A stretch of 64,000 nucleotides of DNA from an uncultured Alphaproteobacteria bacterium (GCA_903822175.1 CAIJOB010000009.1:1-64000), one strand, 5' to 3'. Positions 36,093-45,161 are shown, numbered from the stretch's first letter. Notes: a model not told the origin generated them from the letters alone. Made by a program: numbers and translations.

Positions 36093-37484
36093 ATGTACGC
36101 TCAGGACCTGGCCGGCACGCACTATGCCTTTCGGGACCTGAAAGCCCTGCTGGCGGCCGCCACGCCGTTCCGGTCGGGCGATCAGCTGGCCGGCGTCGCG
36201 GCGCAGAGCGCTGAGCAACGGGTGGCGGCCCGCTATGTGCTCGCCGATCTGCCGCTCAAGACCTTCCTCGAAGACCTTGTCGTGCCTTATGAAACCGACG
36301 AGGTGACCCGGCTGATCGTCGACAGCCACGACCGCGCGGCCTTCGCGCCGATCGCGCATCTGACCGTGGGCGCGTTTCGGGAATGGCTGCTCGCCAACGA
36401 GACGGACGGCGAGGCGCTGCGCGCTATCGCGCCGGGCGTCACGCCGGAGATGGCGGCGGCGGTCTGCAAGCTGATGCGCAATCAGGACCTGATTGCCATG
36501 GCGCGGAAGATCAGCGTGACCAGCGCGTTCCGGACTACGCTGGGCCTGCCGAGGCGATTGTCGGTGCGGCTGCAGCCCAACCACGCCACCGACGATCCGC
36601 GCGGCGTCGCCGCCTCGATCCTCGATGGCCTCCTGATGGGCTGCGGCGACGCGGTGATCGGGGTCAATCCGGCCACCGACAATGTCGAGACCGCGCGGAC
36701 CCTGCTCGACCTGATCGACGAGCTGCGCCAACGCCTGGATATCCCGACACAGAGCTGTGTGCTCACGCACGTCACCAACACCATGGAGCTGATCGAGCTC
36801 GGCGCCCCGGTCGACCTGACCTTCCAGTCGATCGCCGGGACGGAAGCCGCGAACCGTGGGTTCGGCGTCGACCTGGCGCTGCTTCGCGAGGCGCACGACG
36901 CGACCCTGGCGCTTGGCCGCAACCCGCTCGGCGACAACGTCATGTACTTCGAGACCGGCCAGGGCTCGGCCTTGTCAGGCGGCGCGCACCACGGCGTCGA
37001 TCAGCAGACCCTGGAGGCCAGGGCCTACGCGGTCGCCCGGCCCTTCCGGCCGCTACTGGTCAACACCGTCGTGGGCTTCATCGGCCCGGAGTACCTCTAC
37101 GACGGCAAGCAGATCACCCGTGCCGGGCTGGAGGACCACTTCTGCGGCAAGCTGATGGGCCTGCCGATGGGGGTGGACGTTTGCTACACCAATCACGCCG
37201 CCGCCGATCAGGATGACATGGACGACCTGCTGACGCTGCTCGGCGTGGCCGGCGTGAATTTCGTCATGGGCGTGCCGGGTGCGGACGACGTGATGCTCAA
37301 CTATCAGAGCACCAGCTTCCATGACGCCCTCTATGTCCGCGAGGTGCTGGGCCTGAAGCCGGCGCCTGAGTTCGAGGCCTGGCTGAGCGGGATAGGTCTG
37401 CTGGATAGCGCGGGACGCGTCGCGCAGGTCGGGCAAAGCCGTGAGGCTCAGCGGCGCCTGCTGGCGCATCTGGCCGATGGCTGA
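36093..37484 (+). CDS. eutB: Ethanolamine ammonia-lyase large subunit
   Basis: Catalytic subunit of the adenosylcobalamin-dependent enzyme that splits ethanolamine into acetaldehyde and ammonia, 463 residues. The sequence matches EutB throughout: LMRNQDLIAMARKISVTSAF, RLQPNHATDDPRGVAASILD, and the TIM-barrel segments GDAVIGVNPATDN and YFETGQGSALSGGAHHGVDQ. No microcompartment, reactivase or aldehyde dehydrogenase gene is adjacent. It starts four bases after the M20 peptidase stop and overlaps eutC by eight bases. Confidence 0.97.
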   Translation: MYAQDLAGTHYAFRDLKALLAAATPFRSGDQLAGVAAQSAEQRVAARYVLADLPLKTFLEDLVVPYETDEVTRLIVDSHDRAAFAPIAHLTVGAFREWLLANETDGEALRAIAPGVTPEMAAAVCKLMRNQDLIAMARKISVTSAFRTTLGLPRRLSVRLQPNHATDDPRGVAASILDGLLMGCGDAVIGVNPATDNVETARTLLDLIDELRQRLDIPTQSCVLTHVTNTMELIELGAPVDLTFQSIAGTEAANRGFGVDLALLREAHDATLALGRNPLGDNVMYFETGQGSALSGGAHHGVDQQTLEARAYAVARPFRPLLVNTVVGFIGPEYLYDGKQITRAGLEDHFCGKLMGLPMGVDVCYTNHAAADQDDMDDLLTLLGVAGVNFVMGVPGADDVMLNYQSTSFHDALYVREVLGLKPAPEFEAWLSGIGLLDSAGRVAQVGQSREAQRRLLAHLADG

Positions 37485-38217
37485 GGTTCCCGCCACCGAC
37501 CCGCTGGAGGTTCTGCGCCAGGCGACCACGGCCCGCGTCGCCCTGGGCCGCGCCGGCCAGGGGTTGCCGACCGCCCCGATGCTGGCGTTCCAGCTGGCCC
37601 ATGCCCGGGCCCGCGACGCGGTCCATGCGGTGCTCGACACCGAGGCGTTGCGGGTCGCGCTAGAGGGTGAGGTCATCGTCGTCGAGAGCGCAGCGCCGGA
37701 CCGGGCGACCTATCTCGCCGACCCCGATCTCGGGCGGCGCCTGGCGGAGGGTACAGCCGCCCTGCCCTGCGGCGACCACGACCTGGCCGTGGTGGTCGGC
37801 GACGGGCTGTCGGCGACCGCCGTCCAGGCCCACGTCCCCGCCGTGGTGGCGGCCCTGAGGCTTCGTCTCGCCGGCTGGACGATCGCGCCCGTTGTCGTCG
37901 CCCGGCAGGCCCGCGTCGCGCTGGGCGATTCGATCGGCGAGGCCTTGGGCGCGAAGGCGGTCGTGGTGCTGATCGGCGAGCGGCCGGGGCTCAGCGCCGC
38001 CGACAGCTTGGGCGCCTACATCACCTGGGACCCCAAGCCCGGCCGGCGCGACAGCGAGCGCAACTGCGTGTCGAACATCCGCTGGCCCGGCGGCCTCGCC
38101 CCCGACCAGGCCGCCGACAAGATCGCCTGGTTGCTGACCGAAGCGCGCCGGATGGGCATGACGGGCGTGGCGCTGAAGGATCGCGAGACGCCGGGAAGCT
38201 TCCTGCCGCCGGGCTAA
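37477..38217 (+). CDS. eutC: Ethanolamine ammonia-lyase small subunit
   Basis: Small subunit of ethanolamine ammonia-lyase, 246 residues, contributing to cobalamin binding. Recognisable parts are TTARVALGRAGQGLPT, DLAVVVGDGLSATAV, VVLIGERPGLSAADSLGAYI and RDSERNCVSNIRWPGGL. I start at MAEVPATDP, which overlaps the eutB stop by eight bases; an earlier ATG 12 codons upstream is less likely. The end overlaps the convergent secreted protein gene by four bases. Confidence 0.96.
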   Translation: MAEVPATDPLEVLRQATTARVALGRAGQGLPTAPMLAFQLAHARARDAVHAVLDTEALRVALEGEVIVVESAAPDRATYLADPDLGRRLAEGTAALPCGDHDLAVVVGDGLSATAVQAHVPAVVAALRLRLAGWTIAPVVVARQARVALGDSIGEALGAKAVVVLIGERPGLSAADSLGAYITWDPKPGRRDSERNCVSNIRWPGGLAPDQAADKIAWLLTEARRMGMTGVALKDRETPGSFLPPG

Positions 38218-38591
38218 GGCGCAGGCGCCTTCGGCTTGCGGTACATGGCGTTGGAAATCCGCCCGTCGGCCGAAAGGGCGAAGGCCCATTCCAGCGCGCC
38301 GTGCTCGAAGGTGGTGAGGTAGATCTCCGATCCGTCCGACGCGACGCGTTCCAATGTCACCGATTGCAATGGTCCGAGCGCGGTCAACTCGGCCTGGGCG
38401 ATCGCCTTTTGCGGCCGCACCATGTCGGCCAGGGCCGGGGTAAGCCTCTGTTCGTCAAGCTGGCCATGCGCGGCGGCGGCGATCAGGCCTCGCAACGCGG
38501 CTTCGTGGTCGGACACCATCGTCGCGTTCGAGCGGCCGGTGCTCAGCAAGCTGGCCGCGACGGCCAGGGCGACAAGGGCGGTTCCACGCAT
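38214..38591 (-). CDS. Secreted hypothetical protein
   Basis: A 125-residue protein with a Sec signal peptide (MRGTALVALAVAASLLSTGR, cleavage near SNA). The mature part is small, with a beta-rich C-terminal half (LGPLQSVTLERVASDGSEIY, LEWAFALSADGRI). It resembles the small SnoaL/DUF-type domains seen in secreted proteins, but I cannot name the family. It stands alone, converging on eutC. Confidence 0.75.
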   Translation of the reverse strand: MRGTALVALAVAASLLSTGRSNATMVSDHEAALRGLIAAAAHGQLDEQRLTPALADMVRPQKAIAQAELTALGPLQSVTLERVASDGSEIYLTTFEHGALEWAFALSADGRISNAMYRKPKAPAP

Positions 38592-38653
38592 TGGCTGATC
38601 TCCTCGCGAGGAGACTACGCGTGTAATATTTCCTGTCAACGCGGCCTGTCGCG

Positions 38654-39292
38654 TCAGGCCTCGATCCGCTCCAGCCATTCCTTCAGGATGCTCACCACCT
38701 GATCGCCCGGCGCGAAGCCGCGGGTGACGACGCCGTAGACGCCCTCCGCGTTGGGGCCGGCGACGAGCGTCGGGAAGCCGGTGACGCCGGCGCGTTGCGA
38801 GATGGCGTAGTCGCGCCAGGTTTCCTGCTTGGCCTCTTCGCTGGACCAGGCCTCGACGAAGCCCGGGCGGTCCATGCCCAGCTCTTCGGCCAGATCGGCC
38901 AGCACGGCTTCTGTCGTGACGTCGCGGCCCTCGCCGTAGAAGGCCTGCTGGGCGCGGACCAGATAGGCCGCCGCCATCTCCTCGCCGTCGCGCCGGGCCA
39001 CCACCACCGCGCGGGCGGCCGGGTCGGTGTCGTAGATGAAGCCGGGCGCCGACATGCCCGAGCCGTCGAATGGCAGGCCGGTCGCCTCGTGGACATGAAC
39101 CCAATGGTTGGCGACCTCGAGCTTGGCCTCCTCGGTCATCGGCTGCTCGGTCCCTGGGCGCAGGCCCCCCATCACCACGCGGATCGGCAGCGCGCGGCCG
39201 AAGGCGCGGCGGATGTCCTCGACCACCGGCGAAAAGCCGTAGCACCAGGAACACATGGGGTCGGAAAAGTAGATCAGGTGCGGCGTCGCCAT
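38654..39292 (-). CDS. DsbA-family (FrnE-like) protein
   Basis: A 212-residue thioredoxin-fold protein with CxxC at Cys14-Cys17 (FSDPMCSWCYGFSP), followed by an alpha-helical insertion and the cis-Pro region GVTGFPTLVAG. There is no signal peptide, so it is cytoplasmic, as FrnE-type proteins are. It is divergent from the nitrile hydratase operon. A thiol role in maturing that enzyme's cysteines is possible but purely positional inference. Confidence 0.9.
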   Translation of the reverse strand: MATPHLIYFSDPMCSWCYGFSPVVEDIRRAFGRALPIRVVMGGLRPGTEQPMTEEAKLEVANHWVHVHEATGLPFDGSGMSAPGFIYDTDPAARAVVVARRDGEEMAAAYLVRAQQAFYGEGRDVTTEAVLADLAEELGMDRPGFVEAWSSEEAKQETWRDYAISQRAGVTGFPTLVAGPNAEGVYGVVTRGFAPGDQVVSILKEWLERIEA

Positions 39293-39394
39293 GGCCGTCA
39301 GAGCCTCCAAGCGGCGCCAGCATAGGCCGGAGATGCACGCGCGGTCACCTGTCGGGTCTTCACCTTTTGGCGGGCGCGGGCCATTTATCCGTTC

Positions 39395-40051
39395 ATGGCG
39401 CACGACCACGACGATCATGATCATGATCATGACCACGGGCACGACCATGGGCATGGTCACCATCACCACGACCACGGCCAGGAGCCGCCGTCGGACATGG
39501 CGCTGCGGGTAAAGGCGCTGGAATCGCTGATGGTCGAGAAGGGTCTGGTCGATCCGGCGGCGCTGGACGCCATCGTCGATCACTTCGAGCACAAGGTGGG
39601 CCCACGCAACGGCGCGCGGGTGGTGGCCAAGGCCTGGAGCGATCCGGCGTTCAAGGCCCGCCTGCTGGCCGACGCGACCACGGCGATCGCCGAGCTGGGC
39701 TACGCCGGGGGCCAAGGCGACCACATGCTGGTGGTCGAGAACACGCCCACGACCCACAACCTCGTCGTCTGCACGCTTTGCTCCTGCTACCCCTGGCCGG
39801 TGCTGGGCCTGCCGCCGGTCTGGTACAAGTCCGCGCCCTACCGATCCCGCGCGGTAATCGATCCGCGCGGCGTGATCGCCGGGTTCGGAACCGTGCTGCC
39901 CGACGAGATCGAGGTCCGGGTCTGGGATTCCACCGCCGAGCTACGCTATCTGGTGTTGCCGGAGCGACCCGCCGGGACGCAGGGGCTGGACGAAGACGCG
40001 CTGGCCGCGCTGGTCACCCGTGACGGCATGATCGGGACCACACGCCTATGA
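39395..40051 (+). CDS. Nitrile hydratase subunit alpha, cobalt type, with His-rich N-terminus
   Basis: Catalytic subunit that hydrates nitriles to amides, 218 residues. The metal site is [17 protein letters not shown] with Cys126, Cys129, Ser130 and Cys131; Thr in CTLC marks the cobalt class, while iron enzymes have Ser. Residues 1-28 hold 14 histidines alternating with Asp and Gly, an extension not needed for the fold and likely to bind metal. The domain proper starts near [13 protein letters not shown]. It overlaps the beta gene (ATGA). Two of the active cysteines are normally oxidised after translation. Confidence 0.95.
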   Translation: MAHDHDDHDHDHDHGHDHGHGHHHHDHGQEPPSDMALRVKALESLMVEKGLVDPAALDAIVDHFEHKVGPRNGARVVAKAWSDPAFKARLLADATTAIAELGYAGGQGDHMLVVENTPTTHNLVVCTLCSCYPWPVLGLPPVWYKSAPYRSRAVIDPRGVIAGFGTVLPDEIEVRVWDSTAELRYLVLPERPAGTQGLDEDALAALVTRDGMIGTTRL

Positions 40052-40698
40052 ACGGCGTCCACGACATGGGCGGGATGGAGAACCTGGGCCCGGTGATCCC
40101 GGAGCCCGAGGGCGAGGGCTTCCACGCCGCCTGGGAGGGCCGGGTCCACGCGATGAGCGTCGCCTCGCCCACCCGCTCCAACATCGACGCCGGGCGCCAT
40201 CAGCGGGAGAAGATCCCGGGGCCGGAGTACCTGGCCATGAGCTACTACGAGAAGTGGTTCCGGGGCCTCACTGAGCTCCTGGTCGCCCACGGCCACGCCA
40301 CCTGGGCGGAGATCGCCCGGGGCAAGGCTGAGCCGGGGTTCGCCAAGGCCACACCCCTGCTGCGCGCCGAAGAGGTGACGCCGCGGTTCATGCGTCGAGG
40401 CTCCTATGTGCGTGACGGCGCAGCGCCGGCTTTCGCGGTGGGCGATGCGGTCAGCGCCCGCGATCTAAATCCGCACGGCCACACCCGCCTGCCCCGCTAT
40501 GTCCGCGGTCGAGAAGGCGTGATCACCGCCCTGCATGGCGCGCACGTCTTTCCGGACAGCCACGCCCACGGCCAGGGCGAAGATCCGCGGCCGCTCTACA
40601 CGGTGCGGTTTGCGGCGCGCGAGCTGTGGGGCGAGGCGGCGAACCCGCGGGACAGCGTCAGCCTCGACCTCTGGGAGCCCTATCTTGAACGCGCCTGA
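40048..40698 (+). CDS. Nitrile hydratase subunit beta
   Basis: A 216-residue partner of the alpha subunit. The N-terminus [16 protein letters not shown] is the family hallmark, followed by [16 protein letters not shown] and the C-terminal SH3-like barrel ([33 protein letters not shown]). It starts within the alpha stop and ends 14 bases after the start of the accessory gene. Confidence 0.96.
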   Translation: MNGVHDMGGMENLGPVIPEPEGEGFHAAWEGRVHAMSVASPTRSNIDAGRHQREKIPGPEYLAMSYYEKWFRGLTELLVAHGHATWAEIARGKAEPGFAKATPLLRAEEVTPRFMRRGSYVRDGAAPAFAVGDAVSARDLNPHGHTRLPRYVRGREGVITALHGAHVFPDSHAHGQGEDPRPLYTVRFAARELWGEAANPRDSVSLDLWEPYLERA

Positions 40699-41035
40699 TC
40701 CGCTGACGCTGCCGAACCTGCCGCGCGATGAGGCGGGGCCGGTGTTCGCCGAGCCGTGGCAGGCGCAGGCTTTCGCCCTGGCTCTGCAGCTCCACGCCCA
40801 GGGCGCCTTCAGCTGGCCGGAATGGGCAGACGCGCTTTCCGAACGCCTGAAGGCGGCGGGGCCGGCTGACGACGGCTCGCGCTACTATGAGCACTGGTTG
40901 GCGGCGCTGGAGGACCTGGTGACGGCCAAGGCGTTGGCCAGCGGGCCTGAGTTGGTCGCGCGCCGATACGCCTGGGAGGATGCCTACCGGCATACCGCGC
41001 ACGGACGCCCCGTCGAACTGATCAGGGAACTATAG
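40685..41035 (+). CDS. Nitrile hydratase accessory protein, TTG start
   Basis: A 116-residue protein matching the nitrile hydratase activator/accessory family, which resembles the beta N-terminus (EPWQAQAFALALQLHAQGAF, YYEHWLAALEDLVTAKAL). Such proteins deliver cobalt to the alpha subunit by subunit exchange. I choose TTG at 40685: GGGAG lies seven bases upstream, and it opens [20 protein letters not shown]. An alternative long reading would be out of place inside the beta gene. It overlaps beta by 14 bases. Confidence 0.9.
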   Translation: MNAPDPLTLPNLPRDEAGPVFAEPWQAQAFALALQLHAQGAFSWPEWADALSERLKAAGPADDGSRYYEHWLAALEDLVTAKALASGPELVARRYAWEDAYRHTAHGRPVELIREL

Positions 41036-41048
41036 CCGCGCCTCATGC

Positions 41049-41062
41049 GCTCAAGCTTGAGC
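41049..41062. repeat. Perfect 14-bp palindrome downstream of nitrile hydratase operon
   Basis: GCTCAAGCTTGAGC is fully self-complementary, 13 bases after the accessory gene stop and 16 bases before the next gene. No loop, so it is more likely a protein site than a hairpin. Function unknown. Confidence 0.55.
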
Positions 41063-41078
41063 AAGGGAACCGGCGCCC

Positions 41079-41291
41079 ATGGTGCAATATGCGGTGACGC
41101 TTAAGGACGGCGACTGGACCGTCTTTTCCGATGGCCAGGCCATCGAGCACGGCCTTAGCCGTTCGGCCGCCGTGCAGATGGCCAAGGACCTGGCGTTCGA
41201 GGCCGAGGAGCGCGGCGACGAGGTCGAGCTGCTGATCCAGAGCTACTACGGAGCGCTCTCCCGCCGGCTGACGGGCGGGCCGGACCTCTAG
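41079..41291 (+). CDS. Small conserved-type hypothetical protein (DUF2188-like)
   Basis: A 70-residue soluble protein, MVQYAVTLKDGDWTVFSDGQ, with a helix-forming middle (RSAAVQMAKDLAFEAEERGD) and a beta edge VELLIQSYYG. The alternation of a short beta-hairpin with a helix resembles DUF2188-type proteins, but I am not certain. It lies 43 bases after the nitrile hydratase accessory gene and may share its transcript. Confidence 0.78.
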   Translation: MVQYAVTLKDGDWTVFSDGQAIEHGLSRSAAVQMAKDLAFEAEERGDEVELLIQSYYGALSRRLTGGPDL

Positions 41292-41303
41292 CCGCGGCCC
41301 GTT

Positions 41304-41657
41304 CTAGCCGCGTCTTTGGGCTGACTTGGCTTCGCGCTTGGCGCGGGCCTCGGCCTTGGCGGCGGACTTGCGGTCCTTCCGCTCCTGGCGCTTCATCTCA
41401 AGCTGAGCCTCTTCGTTGTTGGCCAGCGCCTCGACGCGCGCGGCCTCGTCGGCCTCGGCTTGCAGGCGCGCGGCTTCCTTGTCGGCGGCCCGCTTGGCGC
41501 GGACTTCCTCAACTTCGCGCACCTTGCGCTGAGCCCGGGTCTCCAGGACTTCGGCTTGCACCGTCGGCTTCGGCTTGAATTTTTCGAGCAGGGCCTTGCG
41601 GGCTTCAGCCTGGGACGCCAGGCGTTCGTTGAAGCCCCCGATCTTGTCTTCTCTCAT
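41304..41657 (-). CDS. DUF6481-like highly charged coiled-coil protein
   Basis: A 117-residue protein, very rich in Lys, Arg, Glu and Ala, almost entirely helical (residues 8-115). The N-terminus MREDKIGGFNERLASQAEAR with KALLEKFKPKP is typical of the DUF6481 family in alphaproteobacteria. No function is known. It lies 65 bases downstream of ndk on the same strand. Confidence 0.85.
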   Translation of the reverse strand: MREDKIGGFNERLASQAEARKALLEKFKPKPTVQAEVLETRAQRKVREVEEVRAKRAADKEAARLQAEADEAARVEALANNEEAQLEMKRQERKDRKSAAKAEARAKREAKSAQRRG

Positions 41658-41722
41658 TGCGGCTTTCGAATGGGGTTAGGGACGAACGGCGGGAGAACCC
41701 GCCGGAGTCGAAACGGTTGCTA

Positions 41723-42142
41723 TCAGCCGACGATGTCGGTTTCGGTAAAGAATTGCGCGATTTCCAAGGCGGCGTTGTCGGCGCTGTCGGAGCCGTGCAC
41801 CGAGTTCTCGCCGACGTTCTGGGCGTAGAGCTTGCGGATGGTGCCGTCGGCCGCATCGGCCGGGTTGGTGGCGCCCATGACTTCGCGGTACTTGGCCACG
41901 GCGCCTTCGCCTTCCAGCACCTGCACGACGACCGGCGCCGACATCATGAACTCGACCAACTCGCCGTAGAACGGGCGCGCGGCGTGGACTTCGTAGAACT
42001 TCTTGGCCTGGGCCTCGCTCATGCGGATGCGGCGCTGGGCGACGATGCGCAGACCCGCGTCCTCGATCACGGCGTTGATCTTGCCGGTCAGATTCCGTTG
42101 GGTGGCGTCCGGCTTGATGATCGAGAAGGTGCGTTCGGTCAT
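41723..42142 (-). CDS. ndk: Nucleoside diphosphate kinase
   Basis: Housekeeping enzyme that transfers the gamma-phosphate between nucleotides, 139 residues. The phosphorylated His116 sits in NSVHGSDS, and the N-terminus [19 protein letters not shown] is conserved. Length is normal. A candidate promoter lies about 60 bases upstream. Confidence 0.98.
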   Translation of the reverse strand: MTERTFSIIKPDATQRNLTGKINAVIEDAGLRIVAQRRIRMSEAQAKKFYEVHAARPFYGELVEFMMSAPVVVQVLEGEGAVAKYREVMGATNPADAADGTIRKLYAQNVGENSVHGSDSADNAALEIAQFFTETDIVG

Positions 42143-42202
42143 GGGTCTCTTTACGTGTCAGGACAGATGGGGATCCCGCGGTCATTCCGAGAGGTGGCGG
42201 GC

Positions 42203-42231
42203 TCTATACCCGCCTCGCCCTCTCCCGCCAA
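42203..42231 (-). promoter_or_regulatory. Candidate ndk promoter
   Basis: On the minus strand, TTGGCG (42231-42226), a 17-base spacer and TATAGA (42208-42203). TATAGA lies within a GGCGGG...CCCGCC inverted repeat. The remaining 165 bases to the ABC-F gene show no gene and no clear signal. Confidence 0.4.
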
Positions 42232-42396
42232 GGCGCTGCGCTGCAACACTCATGACGGATCGGCATGACGAAGCGGTGTCCCTCTGCTATGCACCCGCCC
42301 GGTCAGGCGGCGGCGCGGCGTTTCGAAATCCCTGACCCTCCCATTCCCCCGCAGATCCGGCGCGCGCTGGTCCGCGCCTATTTGCTTTAAGTTTCA

Positions 42397-44280
42397 ATGC
42401 TTCAGATCAAAGATCTTACCTTCGACGCCTGGGGCCGCCGGTTCTTCGACCAGGCGACCGTCAGCCTGCCCAAGGACGCCAAGGTCGGCCTGGTGGGCCG
42501 TAACGGCGTGGGCAAGTCGACCCTGTTCAAACTGATCCTCAATCAGTTGGCGCTGGGGTCGGGCGAAATCGGGCTGCCGAAGGCCGCCCGGATCGGCTCG
42601 GTGGACCAGGAACACCCGGCGACACCGATTCCCCTGCTGGAGACCGTGCTGGCGGCCGACATCGAGCGCGCGAGCCTGCTGGCCAGCCTCGACACGGCCG
42701 AGCCGGAAGACCTGGGCGACATCTACACGCGGCTGATCGAGATCGACGCGGACCGGGCGCCGAGTCGCGCGGCGGAAATCCTCGCGGGCCTGGGCTTCTC
42801 CAACGCCGACCTGGCGCGGCCGATGGCGGAGTTTTCCGGCGGCTGGCGGATGCGGGTGGCGCTGGCCGCCTCGCTGTTCGCCGCGCCGGACCTGCTGCTG
42901 CTCGACGAGCCGACCAACTATCTCGACCTGGAAGGCGCGCTGTGGCTGGAGGCGCGGCTGCAGAAGTACCCGCACACCGCCATGGTGATCAGCCACGACC
43001 GCGAGTTGCTCGACAACTCGATGGATCACATCCTGCATCTGAAGGACGGCAAGCTCGACCTCTACACCGGCGGCTACGACAGCTTCGAACGCCAGGTGAC
43101 CGAGAAGCTGCGGCTGCAGGAGGCGATGCGCACCAAGATCGAGGCCAAGCGCGCCCACATGCAGGCCTTCGTCGACCGTTTCGGCGCCAAGGCGTCCAAG
43201 GCCACCCAGGCCCAGTCGCGCCTGAAGATGATCGCCAAGCTGCCGCCGGTCTCCAACATCATCGAGGACCGGGTCGCGCCCTTCACGCTGCCCTCGCCCG
43301 AGCGGCCGCTGCCGCCGCCGCTGATCCGGCTGGAAGGCGCCGACGTGGGCTATGGCGGCGCGCCGATCCTGCGGAAGCTGAACCTGCGGCTGGATATCGA
43401 CGACCGCATCGGCCTCCTGGGCGTCAACGGCGCGGGCAAGTCGACCTTCGCCAAGCTGGTCGCCGGCGCGCTCGATGTGGAAAGCGGCACGCTGGTCCGG
43501 TCATCGCGCCTGAAGGTGGGCTGGTTCCACCAGCATCAGATCGAGGCGATGGACCCGACGGACACGCCGCTGGAAATCATCCGCCGCGCCATGCCGCAGA
43601 CCTCGGAGAGCCAGCGGCGCTCGAAGCTCGCCCAGTTCGGCCTGAGCTATGAGAAGGTCGACACCACGGTCGCCAACCTGTCGGGCGGCGAGCGCGCGCG
43701 CCTGCTGCTCAACATGGTGGCGATGGAAGCGCCGCACCTGCTGATCCTCGACGAGCCGACCAACCACCTGGACATCGACAGCCGCCGCGCCCTGCTGGAT
43801 GCGCTCAACGACTACGAGGGCGCGGTGATCCTGATCACCCACGACCGCTCACTGATGGAGCTGGTGGCCGACCGCCTGTGGCTGGCCGCGGACGGAGGGA
43901 TCGAACCCTTCGACGGGGATATGGAAGACTACGCCAAGTTCGTCCTCGACCGCGCCCGTGTCGCCGCCCGCGCACCGAGCCAGGTGACCGAGGCGCCCGT
44001 CGCGCCGCCGCCTCCGCCACCGCCTGCGCCGCGCATCAAGGTTCCAACGGGCACCGCGCGGCGACGTGTCGAGGCCGCTGAAGCGGCGCTGGGCCGGGCA
44101 ACGACAGCGCTCGCTCAGATCGACGCCCAGCTGACCGATCCGGCGGTGTTCGCCAAGGACCCCGCCAAGGCCGCTGATCTTGGGCGGCGCCGCGCTGCGG
44201 CTCAGACAACGGTCGATGGCGCCGAGGCCGAATGGCTGGCGGCGCAGGAGGCCTACGAGGCCCTGACCGCCGACTCCTGA
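42397..44280 (+). CDS. ABC-F family ATPase (Uup-like)
   Basis: A 627-residue soluble protein with two ABC cassettes and no membrane domain. Walker A motifs are GLVGRNGVGKST (near residue 30) and GLLGVNGAGKST (near residue 345), with signature motifs FSGGWRMRVALA and LSGGERARLLL. The linker between them contains the ABC-F coiled region (LQEAMRTKIEAKRAHMQAFV). A C-terminal coiled coil follows a poly-Pro stretch, as in Uup. ABC-F proteins act on ribosomes. The 3' end overlaps the channel gene on the opposite strand by 28 bases. Confidence 0.95.
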   Translation: MLQIKDLTFDAWGRRFFDQATVSLPKDAKVGLVGRNGVGKSTLFKLILNQLALGSGEIGLPKAARIGSVDQEHPATPIPLLETVLAADIERASLLASLDTAEPEDLGDIYTRLIEIDADRAPSRAAEILAGLGFSNADLARPMAEFSGGWRMRVALAASLFAAPDLLLLDEPTNYLDLEGALWLEARLQKYPHTAMVISHDRELLDNSMDHILHLKDGKLDLYTGGYDSFERQVTEKLRLQEAMRTKIEAKRAHMQAFVDRFGAKASKATQAQSRLKMIAKLPPVSNIIEDRVAPFTLPSPERPLPPPLIRLEGADVGYGGAPILRKLNLRLDIDDRIGLLGVNGAGKSTFAKLVAGALDVESGTLVRSSRLKVGWFHQHQIEAMDPTDTPLEIIRRAMPQTSESQRRSKLAQFGLSYEKVDTTVANLSGGERARLLLNMVAMEAPHLLILDEPTNHLDIDSRRALLDALNDYEGAVILITHDRSLMELVADRLWLAADGGIEPFDGDMEDYAKFVLDRARVAARAPSQVTEAPVAPPPPPPPAPRIKVPTGTARRRVEAAEAALGRATTALAQIDAQLTDPAVFAKDPAKAADLGRRRAAAQTTVDGAEAEWLAAQEAYEALTADS

Positions 44281-45161
44281 GCCTCCACCTCCCTGAGCAC
44301 GACGGCCTCGCGGGTGTCGTGGATACGGGTTAGGTCGAGTTCGATCATGCCGTCCGGCAGGTCGCGCAGCATGTCGATGAAGACGTGGCCGAACCGCATG
44401 TTCTCGCGGCGATAGGTCTGACGGTCATTGACCATCGAGGAGATGGCCTCGTCGAAGCCGTTGATCGACAGCATGACAGCCGGCTGCTCAGCCGCCATCC
44501 GCTCGTCGGTCATGCCCCAGAGCGGGCTCTCCTCGTCGATGACGTGGATGACTGTCCAGGAAAGCGTGAGCACCGGTATGCTGGTGCGCACCAGCTTGAG
44601 TTCGTCGAAGCGGCGGAAGCGGCCCTCACCGTAGGGCTCGTTGCGGAAATAGTTGAGGCGCGCGGTGGCCTCGCTGATCCCCTGTAGCCGGCGGCTCGCC
44701 ACCCGCATCATCAAGGCCTGGCCCGCGCCATAGGGCGCCACGACCGCGGTCTCGCTGAACACCATGCGCGCTGACGGCCGCGCGAAGCGGGCGAAGAAGG
44801 CGCCCGTGGTCAGCGCGGTGAGGAACATGCCGCCGAAGATCTCGGCCGAGGCCACGACGTGGCCATAGACCGTGGCCGGCGTCATGACGCCGTAGCCCAC
44901 GGTCGCCAGGGTCTCCACGCTGAAGAAAAAGGCGTCGCCGAACGCGCCCGGCCGGGCGTTCACGACCGACCCGGGCGCCGCCCAGAAGAGCGTCGCGAAC
45001 AGCAGATTCGTCGCCAAGAACGCTCCCAGCACGACCGCGAGGAAGGTCGTCCAGCGCATCGACAGGACCAGGTAGTAGGGGTCCTGCAGGCTGAACCGGC
45101 GCACCCCGACCTTCACGGCGGAGAAGCCTCTTAGGTCGATGCGCGGCGGCGGGAGCTTCAT
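44253..45161 (-). CDS. Inward-rectifier potassium channel (KirBac family)
   Basis: A 302-residue channel. A slide helix (SLQDPYYLVLSMRW) leads into transmembrane helix 1 (about 38-60), the pore with selectivity filter TVGYG (87-91), helix 2 (about 104-126), and the large immunoglobulin-like cytoplasmic domain. The motif NYFRNEPYGEGRFRRFDELKLVR is part of that domain. It conducts potassium in the inner membrane. The physiological role of bacterial Kir channels is largely unknown. Confidence 0.95.
   Translation of the reverse strand: MKLPPPRIDLRGFSAVKVGVRRFSLQDPYYLVLSMRWTTFLAVVLGAFLATNLLFATLFWAAPGSVVNARPGAFGDAFFFSVETLATVGYGVMTPATVYGHVVASAEIFGGMFLTALTTGAFFARFARPSARMVFSETAVVAPYGAGQALMMRVASRRLQGISEATARLNYFRNEPYGEGRFRRFDELKLVRTSIPVLTLSWTVIHVIDEESPLWGMTDERMAAEQPAVMLSINGFDEAISSMVNDRQTYRRENMRFGHVFIDMLRDLPDGMIELDLTRIHDTREAVVLREVEAQESAVRAS

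Noticed and set aside
39413..39440. GATCAT tandem units as a CRISPR or regulatory repeat
   Set aside because: They encode the His/Asp-rich start of nitrile hydratase alpha and are far too short and simple for a CRISPR array.
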